Below are positions 1-6,191 of a DNA stretch of 12,871 nucleotides, one piece after another. The translations under genes were made by a program, and so were the position numbers. How positions within the stretch are numbered: the stretch's first letter is position 1; each line of letters begins with the position of its first letter. The notes beneath the pieces are model-generated. The model was not told the DNA's origin. It worked only from the letters and a program-made list of their open reading frames with translations, and ran no database searches. The DNA comes from an uncultured Sphingopyxis sp. (lineage in GTDB: Bacteria; Pseudomonadota; Alphaproteobacteria; Sphingomonadales; Sphingomonadaceae): contig CALFXW010000028.1 in the NCBI GenBank assembly GCA_937957805.1, forward strand, positions 1 through 12,871. Direction: 5' to 3'.

Positions 1-212
1 GCGCGAGCGGGAACTCCAAGCTGCTCTTGAAGAACTTGTAGGGCGCGCTGTCGGGATTGCGTCAAGCGCCGGATGGACTCGGTGGTCAGCAGGGTTCGCC
101 TGCCTATTTTGATGGAGTCGAGGCCGCCGGATTTTATCAACGTGTAAACCGACGATCTTCCGACCCCCAGCGCCTTGGCGGTGTCATTGATGGATATGGC
201 AACGGGTTCCAT
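1..212 (-). CDS. AlpA/excisionase-like HTH protein, partial (C-terminus off the window)
   Basis: Small DNA-binding protein of the helix-turn-helix type found in excisionases and AlpA-like regulators (HTH_17/MerR-like fold). Seventy codons are visible with no stop before the window edge, so the C-terminus is missing. The visible part begins MEPVAISINDTAKALGVG and continues with SSVYTLIKSGGL and a basic IKIGRRTLL wing; the pattern of a helix-turn-helix around residues 8-33 followed by a K-x-G-R-R turn is typical of the family. The ATG at 212-210 is preceded by AAGGAG (219-224) with a six-base gap, which fixes the start. It points the same way as the integrase and membrane-protein genes to its right. 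In such elements these proteins bind near the attachment site to favour excision, or activate element genes; which applies here is inferred. A long tail after the HTH (residues 54-70) may mean a larger protein than a minimal excisionase. Confidence 0.75.
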   Translation of the reverse strand, partial: MEPVAISINDTAKALGVGRSSVYTLIKSGGLDSIKIGRRTLLTTESIRRLTQSRQRALQVLQEQLGVPAR

Positions 213-368
213 GTGCGTCTCCTTACTTGCCGACTCGCGGCGAGAGACATGCCAAGTTGCACATGATTGCCTGTGGATCGTCCAGTAATGGGAAAGCCGC
301 AGAAATCCGCCAATGCCGTGCCCGACAGAAAACAAAAGGCGTGCGCCGAAAATGCCCCGCCGATTCGC

Positions 369-398
369 AAAAAAGGAAGACGGCGGTCAGCGGCCTTC
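369..398 (-). terminator. Possible Rho-independent terminator after the membrane-protein gene
   Basis: Read on the minus strand, a stem of about eight pairs with one C:C mismatch (398-376, loop TGACC) spans the stop codon of the membrane-protein gene. It is followed, after one or two C residues, by six T. It would end the integrase/membrane-protein transcript before the excisionase-like gene, which has its own ribosome binding site. The imperfect stem and the overlap with the coding end make this moderate evidence only. Confidence 0.4.
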
Positions 399-1286
399 GG
401 GTGACGGGCGATTCTTCAAATGACTGAAAATTTTTCTGGCATAGGGGATCAATAATTTGCGGTCAGGCACGTCAGCGGACACATTGGCAGGGCTTTGGAA
501 CCATTCTGAAAGCCAATCGGTGATGGAACGCGTCGCTGCCGCTTCATCGTTCAGGTCCAGTGCGTCCAATCGCTGATCGGCGCGCATATCGAACACCGCC
601 TCGATATAGGCATATTTGACGTTCCGGCCCGGTCCCGCTGTACGCTTCGGCGCGCTCATCGCCAATATCTTCTCCATATCGTCACGATGGAGATAAAGGT
701 CAGCAGGGAGGGGCATCGCGGTCGGGAACCGCATGACCATAGCCCGATCTTTGCTATGTTCGGAGAATAGGAAATAGCGCAGCCTGCCAAAAAACTGCCT
801 GCGGTTGAGCGGAATCCGCTTCTTGCCAAAGCGGGAGAGGTAATAGGCTTGTGGGCCATCTACCTTCTGCAAGTGCCCCAGCACCTCGTCCAACAATTGA
901 TCGGATTCGTGGGGCAGTTCCAGCGGAGCATCCGGGATTTTCAGGCCATATTGATATGCCTGCCGCCAGAGGTGCGGCGCTACTGCCGCCGCCAGCATGG
1001 CCAATGTGAGATAGAAGAAAAAATCGGTCGCTTCCGTGCGAAGCGAAATCACAAGTCCGATCAGGAAAAAGGCGGACAGGAATCCGAAACCGCAGCTTGT
1101 AACGAGAGCAAGATTGTAATTCCGCGAAAATGGCGGCTTGATCCGATTGAGCAGTGCTGCATTTGCGTTCAACCCTTCGCCCAGATCATCCGTCCTGATC
1201 TTCGCCAGCACCTTCCAGAGTGGAATATCGTCAACACCATCCCCGTCCGCGAAGACTTTCCATCCTTCACCGGGGCCGCTTGTCAT
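387..1286 (-). CDS. Unrecognised two-helix membrane protein coupled to the integrase
   Basis: A 299-residue protein that I cannot assign to a family. The start is the ATG at 1286-1284, which overlaps the integrase TGA in an ATGA arrangement, so translation is probably coupled; a longer frame from 1358 would run inside the integrase gene. The N-terminal 56 residues are polar. Two adjacent hydrophobic segments follow (about residues 58-82 and 88-106), separated by only a few residues, giving a helical hairpin. The rest (107-299) is soluble, rich in Arg, Lys and Asp, and would lie on the same side of the membrane as the N-terminus, most likely the cytoplasm. No catalytic motif is evident. Near the end, residues 254-290 carry Trp-rich and basic helices after an acidic DALDLND stretch. 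The gene lies inside the tRNA-Cys element, so it is accessory. It could be a membrane-anchored regulator, an exclusion factor or an anti-phage component, but nothing in the sequence decides between these. Confidence 0.8.
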   Translation of the reverse strand: MTSGPGEGWKVFADGDGVDDIPLWKVLAKIRTDDLGEGLNANAALLNRIKPPFSRNYNLALVTSCGFGFLSAFFLIGLVISLRTEATDFFFYLTLAMLAAAVAPHLWRQAYQYGLKIPDAPLELPHESDQLLDEVLGHLQKVDGPQAYYLSRFGKKRIPLNRRQFFGRLRYFLFSEHSKDRAMVMRFPTAMPLPADLYLHRDDMEKILAMSAPKRTAGPGRNVKYAYIEAVFDMRADQRLDALDLNDEAAATRSITDWLSEWFQSPANVSADVPDRKLLIPYARKIFSHLKNRPSPEGR

Positions 1287-2476
1287 CTGTTTCCGCCTTC
1301 CCGTAGCTCGTCCAGATAGTCGCTCCACCACTGCGCCATTGCAACACGTTCGGCCCAATAGGCCGATTGGTTGTAGATGCGCCGAACGCTACCCGCGACC
1401 ATATGCGCCAGCGCCCGCTCAATGGCATCGGGGTTCCATTTGCCGGATTCGTTGAGCATGGACGATGCCGAGGTACGGAAACCGTGGGCGGTCATCTGGT
1501 CCTTGGCATAGCCCATGCGGCGTAAAGCCGCGTTGACAGTGTTGTCACTGATCGGTCTCGCTCGTGTCCGCACGGATGGGAACACGTAGCGTCCCGAACC
1601 GGAGAGGCTTCGCATCTCGGTCAAAATTGCCAAGGCCTGCCGAGATAGCGGCACCGCATGAGGTTGACGCATCTTCATCTTGGCTACCGGGATCGTCCAG
1701 ACCGCCTTATCGAAATCGACCTCGACCCATTCCATCTGCCGGATTTCACCGGGGCGCTGAAATACGTGCGGGGTCAGTTTCAACGCATACATGACGGAAG
1801 GGTCGCCCTGATAGTCTTCTATGGCGCGCAGCAACGCGCCGAACTCGGTCTGGTCGATGATCGCGGCGAAGTGCTTGACCTTGGGCGATGTCAACGCGCC
1901 AACCAGCAATTGTGCTGGATCACGATCAGCGCGCGCCGTGGCAACCGCATAGCGGAATACACGGCTGACAAAGGAACGCAGCAGATTGGCGGTTTCCAGC
2001 CGTCCACGCTTTTCGTGCTTTCTCAATTCATGCAAGATTTCCTGCGGCGTGATCTCCGTTACAGGACGCCTGCCGAAATCCGTGCCAAGCAGCTTCACGA
2101 ACCAGCGCATCTTTTCCAGCGTTGGTTCGGCCAGCCCTTCGCGGGCCTTTTTCTCGATGAGTTCGTCGGCAACGGTGCCGAAACTGTTGCTGGCGCGAAT
2201 GCTCGCCTCAATGCGCGCCTGTCGCTTGGCGACGTTGGGATCAACCGCATGGGCTAATTGCTTGCGGGCCGCATCACGCGCCGAACGTGCCTCCGCCAGC
2301 GTGATTTCCGGGTAAGCTCCCAGCGCCAGTTTCCGCTCGGTGCCGTTCATGCGGTATTTGACCCGCCACAGCTTGCTCCCCCTTGGATTGACCAGCAGAT
2401 AAAGCCCACCCGAATCCGTCACCTTGTAAGGCTTGTCTTTGGGCTTCGCCTTTCGGATTGCGGTGTCGGTGAGCAC
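1283..2476 (-). CDS. P4-type tyrosine integrase (DUF4102 / phage integrase)
   Basis: Site-specific recombinase of 397 residues, the usual length for P4-family integrases. The N-terminal arm-binding DUF4102 domain (about 1-85) opens LTDTAIRKAKPKDKPYK and includes DSGGLYLLV and LGAYPEITLAEAR. A SAM-like core-binding domain follows (about 97-185). The C-terminal catalytic domain (about 205-380) shows the expected residues: R241 in RPGEIR, a lysine in the KMKM hairpin (K268 by position), H331 and R334 in HGFR, H358 in LAHM, and nucleophile Y368 in RIYNQSAYW. All are present, so the enzyme is probably active. The start is GTG at 2476, chosen because it matches the family N-terminus; no good Shine-Dalgarno sequence precedes it. 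The gene begins 168 bases from the 3' end of tRNA-Cys and points away from it, the standard layout for an element inserted at a tRNA 3' end. Confidence 0.95.
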   Translation of the reverse strand: MLTDTAIRKAKPKDKPYKVTDSGGLYLLVNPRGSKLWRVKYRMNGTERKLALGAYPEITLAEARSARDAARKQLAHAVDPNVAKRQARIEASIRASNSFGTVADELIEKKAREGLAEPTLEKMRWFVKLLGTDFGRRPVTEITPQEILHELRKHEKRGRLETANLLRSFVSRVFRYAVATARADRDPAQLLVGALTSPKVKHFAAIIDQTEFGALLRAIEDYQGDPSVMYALKLTPHVFQRPGEIRQMEWVEVDFDKAVWTIPVAKMKMRQPHAVPLSRQALAILTEMRSLSGSGRYVFPSVRTRARPISDNTVNAALRRMGYAKDQMTAHGFRTSASSMLNESGKWNPDAIERALAHMVAGSVRRIYNQSAYWAERVAMAQWWSDYLDELREGGNR

Positions 2477-2479
2477 GAT

Positions 2480-2516
2480 GGGGGCCTCGCTTTCATGGAG
2501 GCCTGGCGAAGCCCCC
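2480..2516. repeat. 11-bp inverted repeat upstream of the integrase start
   Basis: GGGGGCCTCGC (2480-2490) and GCGAAGCCCCC (2506-2516) form an inverted repeat with one mismatch around a 15-base loop. It lies directly upstream of the integrase GTG start, between that gene and the tRNA. It could be an autoregulatory operator, an accessory-protein site, or an mRNA hairpin that keeps integrase expression low. The 167-base gap between integrase and tRNA contains no gene that I can see. Confidence 0.55.
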
Positions 2517-2643
2517 TGATTAGGCCCCCAACATCTGCAACTGCAGGCAAACAGAGGCCATCACTGGCAATCAGCGAATGGTCATAAACTACCGGAAATC
2601 AGGGGTTTTTTCAACCATCAGCGCACGTTGACTGACAGGGTAA

Positions 2644-2717
2644 TGGAGGCCCGAGCCGGAATCGAACCGGCGTGCAAGGATTTGCAGTCCTCTGCGTCAC
2701 CACTCCGCCATCGGGCC
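2644..2717 (-). tRNA. tRNA-Cys (GCA anticodon)
   Basis: A 74-base cloverleaf on the minus strand. The acceptor stem pairs GGCCCGA (2717-2711) with TCGGGCC (2654-2648), followed by discriminator T and an encoded CCA (2646-2644). The anticodon loop CTGCAAA carries GCA at 2685-2683, closed by GAGGA/TCCTT. The T arm GCCGG-TTCGATT-CCGGC is perfect. The gene appears intact, so if the neighbouring element inserted here it rebuilt the 3' end of the tRNA. Confidence 0.97.
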
Positions 2718-2849
2718 ATCCATGTGGTAAGGCGCGCCGCCTAACCGGTTGCGATGCATTTGGCAAGGCGCACGGCACCAAAAACCGTCAATAATCGGTT
2801 CGCTTTTGCAACGCGCGCAATAACAGGATAAGGGCGTTATGCCGCCGTG

Positions 2850-2871
2850 CTGTATTAGTCTTGCAATACAG
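2850..2871. promoter_or_regulatory. 7-bp perfect inverted repeat overlapping a candidate -35 box (possible operator)
   Basis: CTGTATT (2850-2856) and AATACAG (2865-2871) are perfect inverted repeats separated by eight bases. The right arm overlaps TTGCAA (2861-2866), the -35 hexamer of the candidate promoter of the methyltransferase-tolC pair. A dimeric repressor bound here would block that promoter. The regulator is unknown, and no regulator gene is adjacent. Confidence 0.4.
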
Positions 2872-2889
2872 GTGCAACTCGTTTAGATT
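2861..2889 (+). promoter_or_regulatory. Candidate sigma-70 promoter for the methyltransferase-tolC genes
   Basis: TTGCAA (2861-2866) and TAGATT (2884-2889) each match four of six consensus bases and are exactly 17 bases apart. Transcription would begin near 2896, about 22 bases before the methyltransferase ATG. The hexamers are weak, so this is a proposal from spacing and position. The remainder of the 2718-2917 gap holds the upstream side of tRNA-Cys on the other strand and no gene. Confidence 0.35.
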
Positions 2890-2917
2890 CGCCCCAGTTC
2901 AGGAAATTGATAAGATC

Positions 2918-3601
2918 ATGATCGCGCCTTCCCCCAACGCCCCGACCAATAGCCTTTCGTCCGACGAAGCGGCGCTGTGCCGCGCGATGATCGACACGCA
3001 ATTGCGCCCCAATGGTGTCACCAATGGCGCGCTGATCGGGGCAATTGCGGCGGTGCGGCGCGGTGATTTTGTCGATGCGGGCCAGATGTCCGCCGCTTAT
3101 GCCGACCGCGCGGTGCCGCTGGGTGGCGCGCGCGCGCTCAGCCCGGTGCTCACCACCGCCCGGCTGTTGCAGGCCGCCGACATCAGCGGGGGCGAACATG
3201 TGTTGCTGGTCGGCGGGGCGAGCGGATATTGCGCCGCGCTGCTGCGCGCCATGGGCGCCACCGTGACGATGGTTGAATGTGACGGCGCTTTGGCGGCACG
3301 CGCAGCCACGGTGCTGGGCGGTGATATACAGATTATCACGGGGCCATTGGCCGATGGCGCAGCCAAATCCGCGCCCTTTGACCGGCTGGTTATCGACGGC
3401 GCTATCGAAGCGGTGCCAACCGCGCTCAGCGACCAACTGCGCCCCGGCGGCATTGCCGTCATGGCATTGCGCGATGGCGCGGTGACCCGACTGGCGCGCG
3501 CGGTCAAAAGCGCGGATGCCACCATTGCCCCTATCGCCTTTGCCGAACTGGAAGCGGTTACACTGCCCGGATTTGCCCCTGCGCCAAGTTTCGCATTTTA
3601 A
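2918..3601 (+). CDS. PCMT-family (protein-L-isoaspartate O-methyltransferase-like) protein
   Basis: A 227-residue SAM-dependent methyltransferase fold related to protein-L-isoaspartate methyltransferase, which repairs damaged aspartyl residues. The core begins MIDTQLRPNGVTN (24-36), matching the family N-terminus. DRAVPLGGARALSP (63-76) sits where active enzymes have the substrate loop. VLLVGGASGY (95-104) is SAM motif I, E120 is the acid after strand 2, and FDRLVIDGAIEAVP (154-167) with QLRPGGIAVM (173-182) match the later motifs. The motifs are degenerate, with GGASGY in place of the usual G-T-G-S-G-Y, so repair activity is uncertain. The ATG at 2918 gives a sensible length but has only a distant AGGA (2901-2904). 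tolC follows 16 bases after the stop, so the two are probably cotranscribed. This pairing is, from memory, common in sphingomonads. Confidence 0.85.
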   Translation: MIAPSPNAPTNSLSSDEAALCRAMIDTQLRPNGVTNGALIGAIAAVRRGDFVDAGQMSAAYADRAVPLGGARALSPVLTTARLLQAADISGGEHVLLVGGASGYCAALLRAMGATVTMVECDGALAARAATVLGGDIQIITGPLADGAAKSAPFDRLVIDGAIEAVPTALSDQLRPGGIAVMALRDGAVTRLARAVKSADATIAPIAFAELEAVTLPGFAPAPSFAF

Positions 3602-3617
3602 CTAGAAAAGAGCGAAT

Positions 3618-5132
3618 ATGCCCCACACGCCTCCCCCCAAATCCCCACATATGCGCCGCCATTTATATTGGCTCGCCGCGAGCGCGATGGCCATCACCCC
3701 GGCGATGGTGCAGGCTGAAACGCTGCAAGAGGCGCTGTCGGCGGCCTATGCCAATAACCCGACAATCGCCGCTGCGCGCGCCGGACAGCGCGCAACCGAT
3801 GAAAATGTGCCCATCGCACGCGCCGATGGTCTGCCCTCGCTCGACGGCAGCATTGTCTATACCGAATCGCTGGAGGCGGGCAGCGCATCCTTCCTGTCCA
3901 CCGACCGCCAAGTGCGTGGCAGCCTGCAACTCTCCATCCCCATTTATCAGGGCGGGATAGTGCGCAACGGCTTGCACGCCGCCGAAACGCGGGCGGAGGC
4001 GGGGCAGCATCTGTTGCGCGGCACCGAATCGAGCATTTTCAGTCAGGTCGTCGCCGCCTATATGGATGTATTGCGCGACGCGGCGGTGGTGGCGTTGAAC
4101 CGCAATAATGTCGAAGTGTTGTCGGTCAATTTGCAGGCAACCCGCGACCGTTTCGACATTGGCGATCTGACCCGCACCGACGTTGCCCAGTCCGAAGCGC
4201 GCTTGGCGCTTGCCCGCAGCCAGCAACAAGGCGCGGAGGCGCGGCTGATTTCGAGCCGCGAAAATTATGTCCGTTTGGTCGGCCATGCGCCCGAAAATCT
4301 GGTTGCACCGCCGTTGCTGCCCGGCATGCCGGCAAATGTGACAGAGGCGGAGGAAGCGGCACTGGCCGACAACCCCGACCTGATGGCGGCCGACGCATCG
4401 GCGCGTGCCAGCGGTTTTGACGTGCGCGCCGCACGCGGCACCCGCCTGCCGCGCGTGTCGCTGACCAGCAGCGGCAGCTATGTCGATTTCCTCAACACCC
4501 GCCCCGGCACCGGCCCCACCCCGCCGCGCCAATGGGACAATACCGCATCGGCTGGCGTGACGGTGACGGTGCCGCTGTTTCAGGGCGGACAGCCCGCCGC
4601 ACGGGTGCGTCAGGCACAGGCGCGCCAGACACAGGCGCTCGAAAATGTGGTCGCCGCCGAACGCGGCGTCATCGCCCAGACGCGCAGCGCCTATGCCGCG
4701 TGGCAGGCATCGCAAGCCGTCGCCCAGTCGAGCGCGATTGCGGTGGACGCCAACCGCCTGAGTTTAGAGGGGGTGCGCGCCGAAAACAGCGTCGGCACGC
4801 GCACCATCCTCGACATTTTGAACGCCGAACAGGAATATCTGAACGCACAGGTGCAATTGGTGACCGCGCGGCGCGATGCCTATGTCGCGGGCTTCACCCT
4901 GCTCGCCGCGATGGGCCGGGGGGAAGCACGCGACCTCAACCTCGCCGATGGGGCAGCAGGCGTCACGCTCTATAACCCTGATGATAATTATAACCGCGTG
5001 CGCCACCGCATCTGGGATTGGGACGAAGATGCAACGCCGGTTGCGCACAGCCCCAGCACCCGCACCAGCACAGCGCAGGATGCCAATGTGCCCGCCAATG
5101 CGGCAGAGGATGTGGCCGGGCCGCCGCGCTGA
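3618..5132 (+). CDS. tolC: TolC-family outer membrane channel protein
   Basis: Outer membrane efflux protein of 504 residues, close to the usual length. As a trimer it forms the beta-barrel and periplasmic coiled-coil tunnel used by type I secretion and RND efflux systems. A signal peptide is visible: basic n-region MRRH (12-15), hydrophobic LYWLAASAMAITPAM, and likely cleavage after VQA (33). The mature protein opens ETLQEALSAAYANNPTI, the family signature. Two outer-membrane-efflux repeats follow (about 36-230 and 250-445), each with long coiled-coil helices; IPIYQGG near residue 115 and VPLFQGG near residue 320 are the paired strand motifs, followed by LDILNAEQEYLNAQ. The C-terminal 60 residues are polar and low in complexity. 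AAAAGAG upstream supports the first ATG, though Met12 gives a more ordinary signal peptide. No pump or adaptor genes are nearby. Confidence 0.95.
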   Translation: MPHTPPPKSPHMRRHLYWLAASAMAITPAMVQAETLQEALSAAYANNPTIAAARAGQRATDENVPIARADGLPSLDGSIVYTESLEAGSASFLSTDRQVRGSLQLSIPIYQGGIVRNGLHAAETRAEAGQHLLRGTESSIFSQVVAAYMDVLRDAAVVALNRNNVEVLSVNLQATRDRFDIGDLTRTDVAQSEARLALARSQQQGAEARLISSRENYVRLVGHAPENLVAPPLLPGMPANVTEAEEAALADNPDLMAADASARASGFDVRAARGTRLPRVSLTSSGSYVDFLNTRPGTGPTPPRQWDNTASAGVTVTVPLFQGGQPAARVRQAQARQTQALENVVAAERGVIAQTRSAYAAWQASQAVAQSSAIAVDANRLSLEGVRAENSVGTRTILDILNAEQEYLNAQVQLVTARRDAYVAGFTLLAAMGRGEARDLNLADGAAGVTLYNPDDNYNRVRHRIWDWDEDATPVAHSPSTRTSTAQDANVPANAAEDVAGPPR

Positions 5133-5148
5133 AGCAGGAGGCTGCCTG

Positions 5149-5170
5149 ATCCGAAACTGTCGTTTCGGAT
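5149..5170. repeat. Perfect 9-bp hairpin after tolC (CCGAAAC-N4-GTTTCGG motif, copy 1)
   Basis: ATCCGAAAC (5149-5157) and GTTTCGGAT (5162-5170) are perfect inverted repeats around the tetraloop TGTC. The hairpin begins 17 bases after the tolC stop. No T-run follows, so it is not a classic terminator; it may protect mRNA 3' ends or be a small dispersed repeat. The same core occurs near 9228. Confidence 0.6.
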
Positions 5171-5242
5171 GGCGCGGCACTTGACCAAAACGTCCCATTG
5201 GGGGACAAGCGGCGCCGTGCACAGTGGGGATAGGACGATTCC

Positions 5243-5740
5243 ATGGGGGATATGACGCGCGAACCGTCGATGGAGGAGATTCTCTCTTCAATCCGGCGCG
5301 TCATTGCGCGCGATGAGGCGCGGATCAGCGGTGCAGATGCGGGGGATGCGGCCAGTGACAGCGCCGACACCCCAGTCGTGGATGCCGCAATTGACGACAA
5401 TGTTGAGGATATTTTGGAATTGACCGCCGAACATGGTGCACCCGACGAAATATGTGCGCCTGATGAAATATGTACCCCCGACGCGCAGGGGCGCAATGCC
5501 CCAGATGCCCTGTTGTCGGCGGACAGCGCCGCCATTTCGCGCCAGTCGCTCGACGTGCTGAGCCAGATGGTGGGCAGCGCGGATGCAGCGCCGGTTGCCA
5601 GCAATGGTGATATGACCATTCAGCAAATGACCGAAAATCTGCTGCGCCCGATGCTGCGCGAATGGCTCGACGCGCATCTGCCGCCGCTGGTGGAAACGCT
5701 GGTCGCGCGCGAAATCGCCCGCATCACCACCCGGCGTTAA
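5243..5740 (+). CDS. popZ: PopZ-like polar organizing protein (DUF2497)
   Basis: A 165-residue member of the PopZ/DUF2497 family. In Caulobacter, PopZ forms a polar condensate that anchors the chromosome-partitioning machinery and cell-cycle kinases; transfer of that role here is inferred. The conserved N-terminal helix EPSMEEILSSIRRVIARDE (7-25) is the client-binding region. Residues 26-95 are acidic, Pro/Asp/Ala-rich and presumably disordered. The conserved C-terminal helices (about 125-163, from MTIQQMTENLLRPMLREWLD onward) form the oligomerisation region. The linker contains an 18-base tandem duplication giving APDEIC twice. The ATG at 5243 has AGGA eight bases upstream; Met4 is a possible alternative. 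The gene follows tolC, an order I associate with many alphaproteobacteria, where valS often comes next; here DUF1489 follows instead. Confidence 0.88.
   Translation: MGDMTREPSMEEILSSIRRVIARDEARISGADAGDAASDSADTPVVDAAIDDNVEDILELTAEHGAPDEICAPDEICTPDAQGRNAPDALLSADSAAISRQSLDVLSQMVGSADAAPVASNGDMTIQQMTENLLRPMLREWLDAHLPPLVETLVAREIARITTRR
5438..5473 (+). repeat. 18-bp tandem duplication inside popZ
   Basis: Two consecutive 18-base units (5438-5455 and 5456-5473) both encode A-P-D-E-I-C, and a diverged third start (T-P-D) follows. Most differences are third-base changes, so the duplication is not very recent or has been under selection. It lies in the disordered linker and introduces two cysteines. 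Confidence 0.75.
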
Positions 5741-5783
5741 AACCACGCTTGACGGGCAAGTCCATATAGCGGCAGGGGAAATT

Positions 5784-6191
5784 GTGCCGCTCCACCTCAG
5801 CAAAATTGCCTTTGGTTGCCCCAGCCTGCCCTATTTGGCGCAGCGGTTGGCCTTGCGCGGGCGCGAAAATGGCGGTGTGGCGCGGCTCACCACCCGTTAT
5901 CGCCCCAAACGTGCAGCCGAAATGACTGGCGGGTCGCTATATTGGATTATCGCCCACCATATTGTCGCACGCAGCCCACTCATTGGTTTTGAACCCACCG
6001 AAGATGGCAAGACGCATATCATCATTGCCGCACAAGCAATTGCCGTGCGCCCCCACCCGCGCCGTGCGCATCAGGGCTGGCGCTATCTGGCCGATGATGC
6101 TGTGCCGCCTGACTTGGCGAGCGGCGCGGTAAGCGGCGATGATCTGCCGCTGGAGCTTGCAGGCGAATTATCCGTGCTCGGCCTGATCTGA
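5784..6191 (+). CDS. DUF1489 family protein
   Basis: A conserved alphaproteobacterial protein of 135 residues and unknown function. It is recognised by PLHLSKIAFGCPSLPYLAQRL at the N-terminus, LTTRYRPKRAAEM in the middle and GGSLYWIIAHHIVARSPLIGF (about 50-70), which are hallmarks of DUF1489 as I recall it. No signal peptide or membrane segment is evident, so it is probably cytoplasmic. The start is GTG at 5784, supported by AGGGGA just upstream and by the family N-terminus. It begins 43 bases after popZ and could share its transcript. The last 24 bases overlap the end of the convergent FemAB-like gene. Confidence 0.85.
   Translation: MPLHLSKIAFGCPSLPYLAQRLALRGRENGGVARLTTRYRPKRAAEMTGGSLYWIIAHHIVARSPLIGFEPTEDGKTHIIIAAQAIAVRPHPRRAHQGWRYLADDAVPPDLASGAVSGDDLPLELAGELSVLGLI

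Noticed and set aside
2618..2640. TCAG...CTGA partial palindrome and GGTT-N5-AACC just before the tRNA as a possible tRNA terminator or attachment site.
   Set aside because: The arms are only four bases and no T-run or repeat supports either role.
3663..4715. Long open frame antisense to tolC.
   Set aside because: It is Arg/His/Gly-rich with no domain, as expected opposite a GC-rich gene; the sense frame has a full TolC signature and signal peptide.
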